Origin: Pseudomonadota bacterium
Lineage (GTDB): Bacteria; Myxococcota_A; UBA796; GCA-2862545
Reading direction: 5' to 3'
Length of the DNA stretch: 58,500 nt
Assembly (NCBI GenBank): GCA_023954855.1
Contig: JAGSGY010000028.1
Span: 1-58,500 of the forward strand
Position 1 is the stretch's first letter, and every line of letters begins with the position of its first letter. Below the pieces are notes generated by a model that searched no databases, was not told the DNA's origin, and worked only from the letters and a program-made list of their open reading frames with translations. Positions 8,445 through 16,776 of the stretch are shown here, one piece after another. The position numbers and the translations under genes are program-made.

Positions 8445-9527
8445 ATGACGCCGTCTGGGAACCAGGCTGGACTCCTCCGAGTTCTAGCCGCGGCCGCGTT
8501 CCTCACGCTGGCTGCCCTTCCCGCAACCGCTGGGGAGGTGAAGCACACCTCTACCGGGCACGCGGAGAACCCCGTATGGAGCGCCAGCGGCGCCCATCTC
8601 GCGTTCGAGGTCAACCCGCTTGGCGGGAACATCGACCTGTTCGTGTCTGAAGTCACTGGTGGCGCCGCAAAGTCGGGTCGCCAGATCACGCTTCCAGGCG
8701 GAGGCTCCGGCTTCGGCGGTGGAAAGCGTGTGGCCGTGAACAGCAGCTGGCACCCATCCGGCTTTGTCGTCTTCGAGGCGACAAACAGCTCCGGTGAGTA
8801 CCGACTGTACTTCTCGCAGCCGCCCGCGGTGACCGCTTCTGAGCTTCGCACCCAGGCCCAAGCTCCGGGCTCGCTGCAGTACCCGAGCATCTCGAGTACC
8901 GGCAACGAGGTCGTGTTCACGTCGAGTGCGACTGGAAAGGGTGACATCCAGCTCTGGGAGCCGAACACCGACTCCACCCGCAACCTCACGTCGACACCGG
9001 GTACGGAGGTCTTCCCGTCCTTCTCGCCCAACGGCAGTGAGCTCGTCTTTACCCGCAAGAACAATGGCGGCGAAGATGTGTTTCTCGTCGACGTGGCTTC
9101 CGGCGCAGAGAAGGCCGTAGCCGGCGGCGGCGGCGACCAGACACGTCCGGCCTTCGCAATGGGTGGGTCACGGATCGTGTTCTTCTCGAAGGCAAGCGGC
9201 GCTTCCGATTGGGACTTGGTCTCAGTCGCAGCCAACGGCAGTGACAAGAAGACACTGGCCACCCAGGTGCGCCTGCCTTCTCGGGCCAGGCCTGCGATCT
9301 CGCCAGACGGCAACTGGGTCGCGTTTGGCTCAGTGGAAGGCAGCGGAATCACGCTCGTGAAGGCGGACGGCTCACAGACCGTGACCGTCGAAACCGGGCA
9401 CCGAACCGTGGGCGAGCCCGCGATGGCGATGTCTGCCGGACGCCTGATGTTGGCGTACACCGGGCTGATCAGCACCGATGCCGACTGGCGCCGCCTCTAC
9501 GTGGTCGACATCACCGGCCAGATCTAG
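8445..9527 (+). CDS. TolB-like beta-propeller protein (PD40 repeats)
   Basis: The 360-residue exported protein has a signal peptide ending LPATAGE and AGGAGAG just upstream of ATG 8445. Several repeats follow of the WD40-like PD40 kind: SASGAHLAFEVN, SSTGNEVVFTS, SPNGSELVFTRK, AMGGSRIVFFSK and SPDGNWVAFGS. This periodicity predicts a six- or seven-bladed propeller like the C-terminal domain of TolB, but the TolB N-terminal domain and the tol-pal neighbours are absent. It is the last gene before a terminator and lies 40 bases after the barrel-like gene. Such propellers usually bind proteins or surface ligands in the periplasm. Confidence 0.82.
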   Translation: MTPSGNQAGLLRVLAAAAFLTLAALPATAGEVKHTSTGHAENPVWSASGAHLAFEVNPLGGNIDLFVSEVTGGAAKSGRQITLPGGGSGFGGGKRVAVNSSWHPSGFVVFEATNSSGEYRLYFSQPPAVTASELRTQAQAPGSLQYPSISSTGNEVVFTSSATGKGDIQLWEPNTDSTRNLTSTPGTEVFPSFSPNGSELVFTRKNNGGEDVFLVDVASGAEKAVAGGGGDQTRPAFAMGGSRIVFFSKASGASDWDLVSVAANGSDKKTLATQVRLPSRARPAISPDGNWVAFGSVEGSGITLVKADGSQTVTVETGHRTVGEPAMAMSAGRLMLAYTGLISTDADWRRLYVVDITGQI

Positions 9528-9541
9528 AGTCGCCTTCAAGC

Positions 9542-9576
9542 AAGCGCCCGCTCATCAGCTGGATGAGCGGGCGCTT
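9542..9576. terminator. Rho-independent terminator between convergent genes
   Basis: A perfect 15-bp stem (9542-9556 with 9562-9576) has a 5-base loop and is followed on the + strand by TCTCTT. It closes the 1-9527 operon. The reverse strand has no convincing T-run, so its action on the opposing lipoprotein gene is less certain. Confidence 0.9.
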
Positions 9577-9597
9577 TCTCTTGGATCGGTGCGGAGA

Positions 9598-10200
9598 CTA
9601 GAACCAGTTGCAGGCAGAATCCGTCACGTAGGCAGCGCGGTCCGACGTGACCACGCCGTCTCCGAGGGTCGTGCCACTCTCGAAGGTCCAGGTGGCCTCG
9701 CCGCTCGACCTGCGCTGAATGAAGTACTTCAGGTCCAATTCGACCCCCTCGATCTCCTCCAAGGCAGTGGGGCAGTTCGAGGCGTCGGCGTCGAAGCTCC
9801 CGGTCGCGGTGAGCTCGTGCGTGCAGCCGACGCAGCTGTCAGGCTCGCCGAGAGTGCCCACGACATTCCAGCGCAGAAAGCAGCTGGTTGCGGGTCCACC
9901 GGCTTGCGTCCAGGTGGGGTTTGCAAAGAGAACCCATTCCTCGACGCCCTGGAGGTTCGAGCCATTGACGTCGAAGTCTCCGACGAAGAAGCCCGTTGCT
10001 CCCGCCACGGGCGAGCCGCTGACGTCGTTGCATGCGGTGTCGTGGACCAACCCATCGTAGGGGTCCCACGATGCGATGTCGTCCGTGACGCCTGTATCCG
10101 AGCCGCCACTGTCTACGCCGAGGCCGGAATCGTCAACCGAGGTGAGGGGACTGGTGCAGCCGACAAGGCCGACCAAGAGAATTGCCCGACCTAGAACCAT
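9598..10200 (-). CDS. Lipoprotein, downstream member of a tandem paralogous pair
   Basis: Started at ATG 10200, the product is 200 residues with a lipoprotein signal MVLGRAILLVGLVGC and a Ser/Asp/Gly-rich linker. A domain of about 150 residues follows. It shares with its upstream neighbour the motifs ACNDVSGSPVAGATGFFVGDF, GVEEWVLFAN, DSCVGCTHE, ATWTFESGTTLGDG and the end ACNWF. The even number of Cys in the mature domain suggests disulfides. The start lies inside the last codons of the upstream paralogue. I recognise no characterised family; the fold may be a beta-sandwich. A GTG at 10206 is an alternative start. Confidence 0.8.
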   Translation of the reverse strand: MVLGRAILLVGLVGCTSPLTSVDDSGLGVDSGGSDTGVTDDIASWDPYDGLVHDTACNDVSGSPVAGATGFFVGDFDVNGSNLQGVEEWVLFANPTWTQAGGPATSCFLRWNVVGTLGEPDSCVGCTHELTATGSFDADASNCPTALEEIEGVELDLKYFIQRRSSGEATWTFESGTTLGDGVVTSDRAAYVTDSACNWF

Positions 10201-10745
10201 TTGCACGCGGACTCCGAGACATACGCGGCGCGAGTGTCGTTGACGATCCCTTCGCCCAGGGTCGTGCCGCTCTGAAACTCCCAGGTGGCGGTTCCATCCG
10301 ACGATGCCTGCACGTAGTAAATGACGTTCAGGTCGCTGCCTTCCGCGTCCTCGAGGCCCTGGACACAGTCGGAGCCCTCACCGTCGAAGCTGGCGTCGAT
10401 AGCAATTTCGTGCGTACAGCCAACACAGCTGTCGGCTTCGGAAATCGTGCCGAAGACGTCCCACTTCAGCGAGCAGTCGGCGCCCTCATCGTTGGAATCC
10501 TTCCAAGCCTGATTGGCGAAGAGCACCCACTCTTCGACGCCTTCGACCACACCGTCGTCAATGCTGAAGTCACCGACGAAGTATCCGGTAGCCCCGGGAG
10601 TCGCGGTTCCACTGACCTCCTCGCAACCCGGCTGTGCGGCGAGCCCAGCGTAGGGGTCGAAGGTGTCGGGCGACGTTCCCGTGTCGTCGGTAGTCGATTC
10701 ATCGGTACAGGCCGTCAAGACCAAAGCCAGGGTCAGTATGCGCAC
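10191..10745 (-). CDS. Lipoprotein, upstream member of a tandem paralogous pair
   Basis: The 184-residue product has a short lipoprotein signal (MRILTLALVLTAC) and a Thr/Asp/Ser linker. Its domain is clearly paralogous to the next gene: GCEEVSGTATPGATGYFVGD, GVEEWVLFANQAWKD, DSCVGCTHE, ATWEFQSGTTLGEG, RAAYVSESACKWF. Shared Cys positions include the CVGC pair and the final Cys before W-F. The stop codon overlaps the start of the second copy, so the duplication left the two genes translationally coupled. Divergence is substantial (roughly half identical by eye), so the duplication is not recent. Function unknown; location is probably the outer membrane or periplasm. Confidence 0.8.
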   Translation of the reverse strand: MRILTLALVLTACTDESTTDDTGTSPDTFDPYAGLAAQPGCEEVSGTATPGATGYFVGDFSIDDGVVEGVEEWVLFANQAWKDSNDEGADCSLKWDVFGTISEADSCVGCTHEIAIDASFDGEGSDCVQGLEDAEGSDLNVIYYVQASSDGTATWEFQSGTTLGEGIVNDTRAAYVSESACKWF

Positions 10746-10788
10746 GCTTCCTCCAGAGCACAGAGACTACCCTGCAGGCTAGCCGGCG

Positions 10789-11799
10789 TCACTCACGCCG
10801 CAGGTCCCGGAAGGCATGCACGCCGCGGTCGACGACGATCTGGGCGAGGCGTCCCTCCGCGTCTGCATGGCCGGCCCTCTGTGCGCCCCGCCAGGCCCAC
10901 GCCTGCCACTCGGGTCCAGCAGCTGCGCGACCGGCGACATCTGCGGCTTCCACAAAGTGAGAAGAGGTGGGTATGGACCGAAGGCTCGACCACCCCGCAA
11001 ACAACAAGCGGTGCAGCGCACCACGGGCGCCGTCTACGCGTTCCAAGCAGCGCTCGAGCGCTGGGGCATACCCTGGAGAGTCCGCCCTCCCCAGCTGCCA
11101 CTGGGCGCTCACAACCGCCTCGAGGAACCAAGGGTCGGCGAGTCGTCGCAGTCCGGCATCCTCGGCAGCATCCTCGATTCCGTCAAGTGCCCGCCCGATC
11201 GCTGCATCGTCCTCGGTCCACGTGGCGCCGCGCAGGGCCGCTCGCCAGAGGTCAAGCTGCATCCAGGCCAGGCTCAGAGCCGCGCTCTCGGCTCGCGCAT
11301 GACGGAACTGTGAGTGGGCAACGTCGCGAGCACGCATGCGGTCAGCATTATCTGTGAGGGTTTCGAGGACCGCCAGTTCACCTCGACAGGCGAGGCTCCA
11401 TGCGCGCTGAACGTCAATCCATAGGGCGCGGACTGGGTCTGCACGGTCGCGCCAGGCCGCAGCTGCCCGTTGAAGCAACTCGTCGGGGAGCGGGTCAGCG
11501 TAGCCCCCTTGGTCTCGCATGCGCCGAACGAGGAGCTCGCAGGCGCCGAGCGCAGCCTCACTCCCGGCAAATGGAGCGTCCAAGTCGAGCACGGGCTCGA
11601 GCGCCTCGGAGATCCCGCGAGCATCGCCGAAGTCGTACTCAGCCTTCGCTCGGCGCCAGGCCACCTGGGCTACCCGCTCGGGCGCCACGCCTTCAGCGGC
11701 AATGCGCTGAGCTTCGCGGAGGGCGCGCCGGCATGCGGGGCCGTCACCGTCCGATCGCGCGCGTCGCGACGCTTCAAGTACCCGCTCCAGTGGTTCCAT
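10789..11799 (-). CDS. Helical-repeat protein of unknown function, 336 aa
   Basis: The start at ATG 11799 is supported by AGAGGGG in the preceding 14 bases. The sequence is Ala/Arg/Leu-rich and almost entirely helical, with helix pairs of TPR or HEAT character (LERVLEASRRARSDGDGPAC, VAWRRAKAEYDFGDARG, LLQRAAAAWRDRADPVRAL). It has no signal peptide or membrane helix, so it is probably cytoplasmic. It lies 28 bases after the TagO-like gene in a minus-strand run that starts at pheS. No catalytic residues stand out; a scaffold role would fit the fold but is not shown. Confidence 0.7.
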   Translation of the reverse strand: MEPLERVLEASRRARSDGDGPACRRALREAQRIAAEGVAPERVAQVAWRRAKAEYDFGDARGISEALEPVLDLDAPFAGSEAALGACELLVRRMRDQGGYADPLPDELLQRAAAAWRDRADPVRALWIDVQRAWSLACRGELAVLETLTDNADRMRARDVAHSQFRHARAESAALSLAWMQLDLWRAALRGATWTEDDAAIGRALDGIEDAAEDAGLRRLADPWFLEAVVSAQWQLGRADSPGYAPALERCLERVDGARGALHRLLFAGWSSLRSIPTSSHFVEAADVAGRAAAGPEWQAWAWRGAQRAGHADAEGRLAQIVVDRGVHAFRDLRRE

Positions 11800-11827
11800 G
11801 ACTGCCCCTCTGGCGCCGTCTAACAGA

Positions 11828-12334
11828 CTAGGTGCGACACTCGAGCGCAGTTGCAGCTTCGGACAGCCCATGAAGGTCGAAGGTCGTCTGCACGGGGTCC
11901 GATCCGAACGGCTGAAAGGCGAAGATCAGTCGCTGGTGCTCCATCAAAGTACGCAGCGCTGGCCGCGCCCTTCGAAAGTGGAGTGTCTCCTCCATGATGT
12001 CCTTGCGCATGAACTGGTTCGCGGCCGGCTCATCATCGAGTTGTTGGCGAGTCTTGGTCATGAAGCTGTCGAACTCATCGGCGTTGAGCTCAGGTCTCAG
12101 GTCGGGGGTCCGGACGTACACCGCCAGCTTCTTAGACACGCATGAGATCACCAAAACGGGCCGAGAGACGATGTCGGGGTGGCCCTGAACGTCCGCTTCG
12201 GCGTCGAGTTCCAACTGCACCCTGGTCTTCGAAGGGCTCACCACCGTACGCCACTCACCGGCCGAAGCAGCGGAGCTCAGCACACACGCCACAGCAGACA
12301 GCAGAACGCTACTTCTGAAGGGTGAACGGTCCAT
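11828..12334 (-). CDS. Secreted TagO-like protein
   Basis: The 168-residue product starts at ATG 12334 and has a Sec signal ending AASAGEW. The layout resembles the TagO family of type VI secretion-associated proteins. After the signal comes W, then S-P-S-K-T-R-V-Q-L-E, then the strand PVLVISCVSKKLAVYV. The C-terminal part reads FQPFGSDPVQTTFDLHGLSE, with a late Cys (ALEC). In TagO-like proteins the two Cys usually pair. No type VI genes are in the window. It overlaps the end of the phosphatase gene by 26 bases and is probably co-transcribed with it. Family assignment is by eye and moderate. Confidence 0.6.
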   Translation of the reverse strand: MDRSPFRSSVLLSAVACVLSSAASAGEWRTVVSPSKTRVQLELDAEADVQGHPDIVSRPVLVISCVSKKLAVYVRTPDLRPELNADEFDSFMTKTRQQLDDEPAANQFMRKDIMEETLHFRRARPALRTLMEHQRLIFAFQPFGSDPVQTTFDLHGLSEAATALECRT

Positions 12335-13394
12335 TTTCCTCGAGAATCGGGTTTCCACTGCAGTCGTCACGCCAGTGGTAGGTGTAGCCAGTCAGCGTCG
12401 TGCCCTCGATCTCAATCCAGACGAAGCCCTCGCCGCCTCCGCAGGCAAGCTCATCGCCATTGGTCTGGAAGCTTACGGGGTTTCGGGACTCGTCACCCCA
12501 TTCTGTGGTCTTCGCCGCGCTTCCGGCGACGATGAACTGGGTTCCGCACGTCGGCTCGAGCCACTGCAAGTTGTGATCGTGGCCGGACAAGTACACATCG
12601 ACCTTGCCGCAGATCTCATCGTCCATGAAGTCTTTGACGTAGGCTCCTCGGGGGATCTCCGAGAGCGGCACCCAGTCCGCGATGCCCTCGTAGTTGCCGG
12701 CGTTTCCGTGTCTTCCGTTGGAGATGTACGGGTGGTGGCCGAAGGCGATCTTCCAGGTGGAGTCGGAAGCGTCTCGTTCCTGGCGGAACCAGTCCTTCTG
12801 GTCGCCGTCGTTCCAGCCAAAGAAGATCTCGGTGGTGTTGAGAGCGAAGAACTGTGCGGGCTCGCGCGGCACTTTGACGTCGGGGATGGTGTAGTAGGGC
12901 GCCTCCATGTCCCACTTGTCGGAGAATTGGGAGTAGGCCACCTCGTACGATGCCTTGTTGGGGTCGAGATCCACACCCAGCCCGTCCCCGCCGAGGTCGT
13001 GGTTGCCGAGCACGACGTAGAAGGGCATGTCCACGGGCTGGTAGGGGATCTCGAACTTGGTGCTGAACTGGGCATCCTCGTCGGAGCTCACGCCGCTGTC
13101 GTAAATGTTGTCACCCAAGTACAGCGCAAAGTCGCAACCACGTGATGCGCAGACCTCGGCCAGAAGGTCGCCGACGAGGTGTTGTTCGTCGTTGCCTTCG
13201 CCGCCATCACCAAGCGCTACGAAGCGAACGATGGGCGGCGGATCAGAGTCGGTATCGGTATCGGCATCGGTATCGGTGTCCGAATCGGCGTCAGCATCTG
13301 TGTCCGTGTCCGTCTCACTGTCATCGTTCAGGCTGACGGGACCGCCATCGTCGCAGGCGACGGTCAGGAAGAGAAGGACGAAAAGACTGCGCAT
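12309..13394 (-). CDS. Lipoprotein metallophosphoesterase, purple-acid-phosphatase-like
   Basis: The 361-residue protein has a lipoprotein signal (MRSLFVLLFLTVAC) and an Asp/Thr/Ser-only linker at residues about 24-51. A calcineurin-like phosphoesterase domain follows with all metal-site motifs: GDGGEGN, YLGDNIYDSG, VLGNHDLGG, FGHHPYISN and SGHDHNLQW. The layout, with the aromatic residue after the GDN-type Asp-Asn, is closest to tartrate-resistant purple acid phosphatases. It should hydrolyse phosphomonoesters or diesters outside the inner membrane. It lies 39 bases after pheT and overlaps the following TagO-like gene. Confidence 0.85.
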   Translation of the reverse strand: MRSLFVLLFLTVACDDGGPVSLNDDSETDTDTDADADSDTDTDADTDTDSDPPPIVRFVALGDGGEGNDEQHLVGDLLAEVCASRGCDFALYLGDNIYDSGVSSDEDAQFSTKFEIPYQPVDMPFYVVLGNHDLGGDGLGVDLDPNKASYEVAYSQFSDKWDMEAPYYTIPDVKVPREPAQFFALNTTEIFFGWNDGDQKDWFRQERDASDSTWKIAFGHHPYISNGRHGNAGNYEGIADWVPLSEIPRGAYVKDFMDDEICGKVDVYLSGHDHNLQWLEPTCGTQFIVAGSAAKTTEWGDESRNPVSFQTNGDELACGGGEGFVWIEIEGTTLTGYTYHWRDDCSGNPILEENGPFTLQK

Positions 13395-13433
13395 CGAGGC
13401 CTCAGGATTGCCCTGAAGCCTATCCGATCGTCA

Positions 13434-15581
13434 TCAGCCTCGCAGCTGAACGCCCCGGTCGCCTAGTCGCTGGCCCACCACGCGCACCAAGTGCTCGCAG
13501 GTGGCGTTGACTTCCTCTGCCGTGCGTCCGTCCGGGCCGGGGGCGAACCTGAGCTCGTAGGTGAGCGTTTGAACCGCGACGCCCGCTTCGGTGTGGGCGT
13601 AGAGGTCGACGACCGTGGCGCCTTGGAACCAGCTTGGGGCACTGCCTGCCAAAACGGCGCCCACTTCGTCGCTGAACACGCCCGAGGGCAGCGTGAACGC
13701 CAAGTTCCGTACGATGTCGTGATGCACAGAGGGCTCGACATAGGGCACGTCTTCGGGAGCATGCTGCAGCGCGTCTTCGTCGATCTCGAGGTAGACGGGC
13801 CGCGTCTTCCCAAGCTTGAAGCGCTTGCGCACACCCGGGTGAATCTCGCCGATCGCTCCGACGACACGGCGGTCGAGCACGATGTCGGCGCGCCGTCCGG
13901 GATGTAGCAAGCCGTCGAACTGCGCGTCCACAGAAGTGGTCGACAAGGTGAGCGGAAGCTTGAGTTCCGCCCCGAGCTCGGCCACCAAGCCAGCAAAGAA
14001 GTGCGCATCAGCCGGCCGGCGGCTCTTTGCCCACGTGGGATCGGCATCGTGTCCTGAGGCGATGGCCCAGAGCACGTGTCGCTCGCGGCACAAACCGTTG
14101 CGGGCATCCGCGTCAGGGAGGAACACTCGTGTCCACTCATAGGCGCGCACTTCCTGCTGCTGCCGGCGCTGGTTGGCTGCGACAGCCTCCACCGCTTGGC
14201 CCACCGGGCTGTTCTTCAGCAGTGAGTAGGCGCGCTCGAGCGCGTTCGCAGTCTCGACGTGTTCGTAGAGCGAGTGGCCAGGGTGAACCTCCAACTTGTC
14301 GCGCAAGTCCCGGCCGTGAAAGCCGTTGGTGATGACTTCGTAGAAGCCGTTGCCAAGCAAGACCTCCTCGGCGCGAGCGCGGACAGCCTCGCGATGCGAC
14401 GGGACTTCGCCCATCTCAACGGGCGGGAGGCGGGTCGGCGAGTCGTTGTACCCGATGGACTTCGCGAGATCTTCGACGAGATCGGCCTGAAACTCGACGT
14501 CCCACAGCCGCGCTGGAGGAACACGGACGAGGAGCGTGTGGCGCAAGCGGTCTTTCGAGGTCTTGGTGGCACTCGGCGGCGCCGCCCAGCCTTCTGAGGT
14601 CTGCCAGTCCGGCCAGGCCGGGCTCACCGCAAAACCGTAGCGTACGAGTCTGTCTCGCGCCTCGGCCTCGGTCAGCGGGTGTTCCAGGAAGGCCGCGGCG
14701 GCGACCACGTCGAGGGCGATGATCCGGTTCGGGTCATTCCAGTCCCCAAACATTCCGGTCGGCCCGCGACGTTCCCATCCCGCACGCTCTAGGAGGTGGA
14801 CCACACGGCCTGCTCCAACGAGAACCCGTGAGAAGTCCGAGCCACGCTCGAAGCGGGCCGAGGCATCGGTGTGAATGCCCATTTTGCGACTCGCCTTGCG
14901 CACGGCCACCGGATCGAAGGCTGCGGCCTCGAGCAAGATGCGCGTCGTTTCCTCGGTGGTCTTCGACTCTTCACAGCCAATGACGCCGGCGATGGCGAGG
15001 ATCTTCTCGTCATCGGCAATCACCATTAGGCCTTCTTCGATCGGCACCGGGCCCTCGGTGAACAGCGGCCATGCGGACTCACCAGCTCGGGAGAGGCGCA
15101 CCCGCACGGGTCCCTTCAGCTTGTCGGCGTCAAAGGCGTGGGTGGGTTGGCCGAGCTCAATACTCGCGAGGTTCGTAGCATCCACCGCCGGAAGAACAGA
15201 TCCGAGGCCAGCGCACTGCAGCGGGAGGGCCTCGTCGCGGGACAAGCTCTGTTCGCTGGTACGCTCGAGCATCGTGAAGCTGAATAGCGAGCACAACTCG
15301 GTCTGAATCTCGACCGAGTAGGGGGATTCCCCCGTCTCGACAGAGGCCACCGGAGGCAAGATGACGCCGTCACCGGTGCGACCTGCGATCTCTCTGGCGA
15401 TGCCCTCGTAGCAGTAGTGGTCGCCACGATTGGCGAGCAGCTCCACGCTGAGAATCGGTCCGTAGTCCGAGGGCTCCACGCGCTTCACTTCGACGCCCAC
15501 GTCGTCGAGCAGGTCACGAAGTTCCGGAAGGGTCTCGGGCAGCTGAATGTAGCGTCGAAGGACGTCGGCTCCGATCTTCAC
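13434..15581 (-). CDS. pheT: Phenylalanyl-tRNA synthetase beta subunit, lacking the EMAP domain
   Basis: PheT partners PheS in charging tRNA-Phe in the cytoplasm. Started at GTG 15581, which overlaps the pheS stop as GTGA, the product is 715 residues. Bacterial PheT is normally about 790-800. The N-terminal B1 piece (KIGADVLRRYIQLPETLPEL, then VGVEVKRVEPS) runs directly into the second B1 piece (LANRGDHYCYEGIAREIAG). The tRNA-binding EMAP/OB domain that normally splits B1 is absent. The B3/B4 editing domain (DATNLASIELGQPTHAFD), the B5 region, the catalytic-like core and a C-terminal FDX-ACB anticodon-binding domain (SVHHDIVRNLAFTLP onward) are present. The frame is intact, so this is a domain loss, not a pseudogene. 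Confidence 0.93.
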   Translation of the reverse strand: MKIGADVLRRYIQLPETLPELRDLLDDVGVEVKRVEPSDYGPILSVELLANRGDHYCYEGIAREIAGRTGDGVILPPVASVETGESPYSVEIQTELCSLFSFTMLERTSEQSLSRDEALPLQCAGLGSVLPAVDATNLASIELGQPTHAFDADKLKGPVRVRLSRAGESAWPLFTEGPVPIEEGLMVIADDEKILAIAGVIGCEESKTTEETTRILLEAAAFDPVAVRKASRKMGIHTDASARFERGSDFSRVLVGAGRVVHLLERAGWERRGPTGMFGDWNDPNRIIALDVVAAAAFLEHPLTEAEARDRLVRYGFAVSPAWPDWQTSEGWAAPPSATKTSKDRLRHTLLVRVPPARLWDVEFQADLVEDLAKSIGYNDSPTRLPPVEMGEVPSHREAVRARAEEVLLGNGFYEVITNGFHGRDLRDKLEVHPGHSLYEHVETANALERAYSLLKNSPVGQAVEAVAANQRRQQQEVRAYEWTRVFLPDADARNGLCRERHVLWAIASGHDADPTWAKSRRPADAHFFAGLVAELGAELKLPLTLSTTSVDAQFDGLLHPGRRADIVLDRRVVGAIGEIHPGVRKRFKLGKTRPVYLEIDEDALQHAPEDVPYVEPSVHHDIVRNLAFTLPSGVFSDEVGAVLAGSAPSWFQGATVVDLYAHTEAGVAVQTLTYELRFAPGPDGRTAEEVNATCEHLVRVVGQRLGDRGVQLRG

Positions 15582-16618
15582 TTCGCACCTCGATGCAGGC
15601 GACGGACGACCCTGAGGTCGGGCTCGTAGATGGTGTTGACCTTTGTCACGCCGGCCCACTGAGCCGCCATGCGAGTGGTTCCCAGGCCGAAGGCGATGCC
15701 GCTGACCTCGGAGGGATCAAACCCGAACTGGGTGAACACCTTGGGATGGACCATGCCCGCGCCCAGGATGGTGACCCAACCCGCTTGGTGGCAGGCCTCA
15801 CAGCCGGCGCCGTCGCAGTGAACACACGCGAGGTCAACGCCGATCGAGGGCTCGGTGTACGGGTAGAACTTCGGCTTGAAGCGAATGCGCCGGTCCTTGC
15901 CGTACAGCTCCCGAGCGATGAAGGCGAGCACACCCTTCAGATGGGCAAAGGTTAGGCCACGGTCGATCCACAGCCCTTCGAGCTGGTGGAACATCGCGAG
16001 GTGCGTCGCATCCACGGCTTCGTTTCGATACACACGACCCGAGCTCGCGATCCGGATGGGAAGCTCGGACGAACGCTCGAGCACACGCGCCTGCACCGTA
16101 GTGGTGTGGCTACGTAGGAGCAGGTTGTTCGGGAGCCAGAACGTGTCCTGCATGTCGCGGGCAGGATGGTGTTCGGGGATGTTCAGGGCATCGAAGTTGT
16201 AGAAGGGGTCTTCGACCTCGGGACCGTCCACGAGAGTGAATCCCAGTCGACGCAGTACTTCCATGCACTGGCGCTCAACGAGGGTCACAGGATGCCGAGC
16301 GCCACGGGTCGCCGACACTCCCGGAAGCGTGAGGTCTTGCCACTCAGCGTCGAGCTCAGCCGCAAGAGCCGCAGCCTGCGCTTCGGTCAGCGCCGTCGCC
16401 ACCCGCTCTTCCATCACACGGCGGGCCTCGTTGATCGCCTGCGCGACTTGGGGCCGCTCATCGGGAGGCACGTCGCGAAGGCCCTTTAGGGCAGCCTTGA
16501 CCGCACTCTTCTTACCAGTGTGCAGGCGGCGAACCTCTTGCACGTCATCGGGCGTCGAGGCCTCGGCTAGAGCGGCGTCGAAGGCGGACAGGATGGCATC
16601 GACATCGGGTCGGGACAT
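15578..16618 (-). CDS. pheS: Phenylalanyl-tRNA synthetase alpha subunit
   Basis: PheS is the catalytic class II subunit that activates Phe with ATP and transfers it to tRNA. The 346-residue length from ATG 16618 is normal. An N-terminal coiled-coil of about 90 residues precedes the core. Motif 2 reads GRVYRNEAVDATH, followed by FHQLEGLWID. The segment CVHCDGAGCEACHQAGW is the small Cys cluster seen in many bacterial PheS, and motif 3 is IAFGLGTTRMAA. A longer open frame upstream of 16618 has no family counterpart. It is translationally coupled to pheT. Divergent promoters must lie in the 158 bases between it and the small gene at 16777. Confidence 0.97.
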   Translation of the reverse strand: MSRPDVDAILSAFDAALAEASTPDDVQEVRRLHTGKKSAVKAALKGLRDVPPDERPQVAQAINEARRVMEERVATALTEAQAAALAAELDAEWQDLTLPGVSATRGARHPVTLVERQCMEVLRRLGFTLVDGPEVEDPFYNFDALNIPEHHPARDMQDTFWLPNNLLLRSHTTTVQARVLERSSELPIRIASSGRVYRNEAVDATHLAMFHQLEGLWIDRGLTFAHLKGVLAFIARELYGKDRRIRFKPKFYPYTEPSIGVDLACVHCDGAGCEACHQAGWVTILGAGMVHPKVFTQFGFDPSEVSGIAFGLGTTRMAAQWAGVTKVNTIYEPDLRVVRRLHRGAK

Positions 16619-16764
16619 GGATTTCCTCGCGACCGCACGCGTAACCCGGACAGGCCCCGACGGCCCTGAGACGCGTCGTGACATCGCAAGACGAACCCGA
16701 ACTGAAGAAATGCGTCTGACGAGCGTAAGAAGTGAATGTAAGCGACGTTCACCACGCACAACAC

Positions 16765-16770
16765 CAGGAG
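16765..16770 (+). promoter_or_regulatory. Consensus Shine-Dalgarno site of a small gene
   Basis: AGGAGG lies 6 bases before ATG 16777. It is one of the few perfect sites in the window and is the main reason to accept the 35-codon frame that follows as a real gene. Confidence 0.8.
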
Positions 16771-16776
16771 GACAAC

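Noticed and set aside
11828-13394. A type VI secretion locus
   Set aside because: Only a TagO-like protein is present; no sheath, baseplate, Hcp, VgrG or ClpV gene is in the window.
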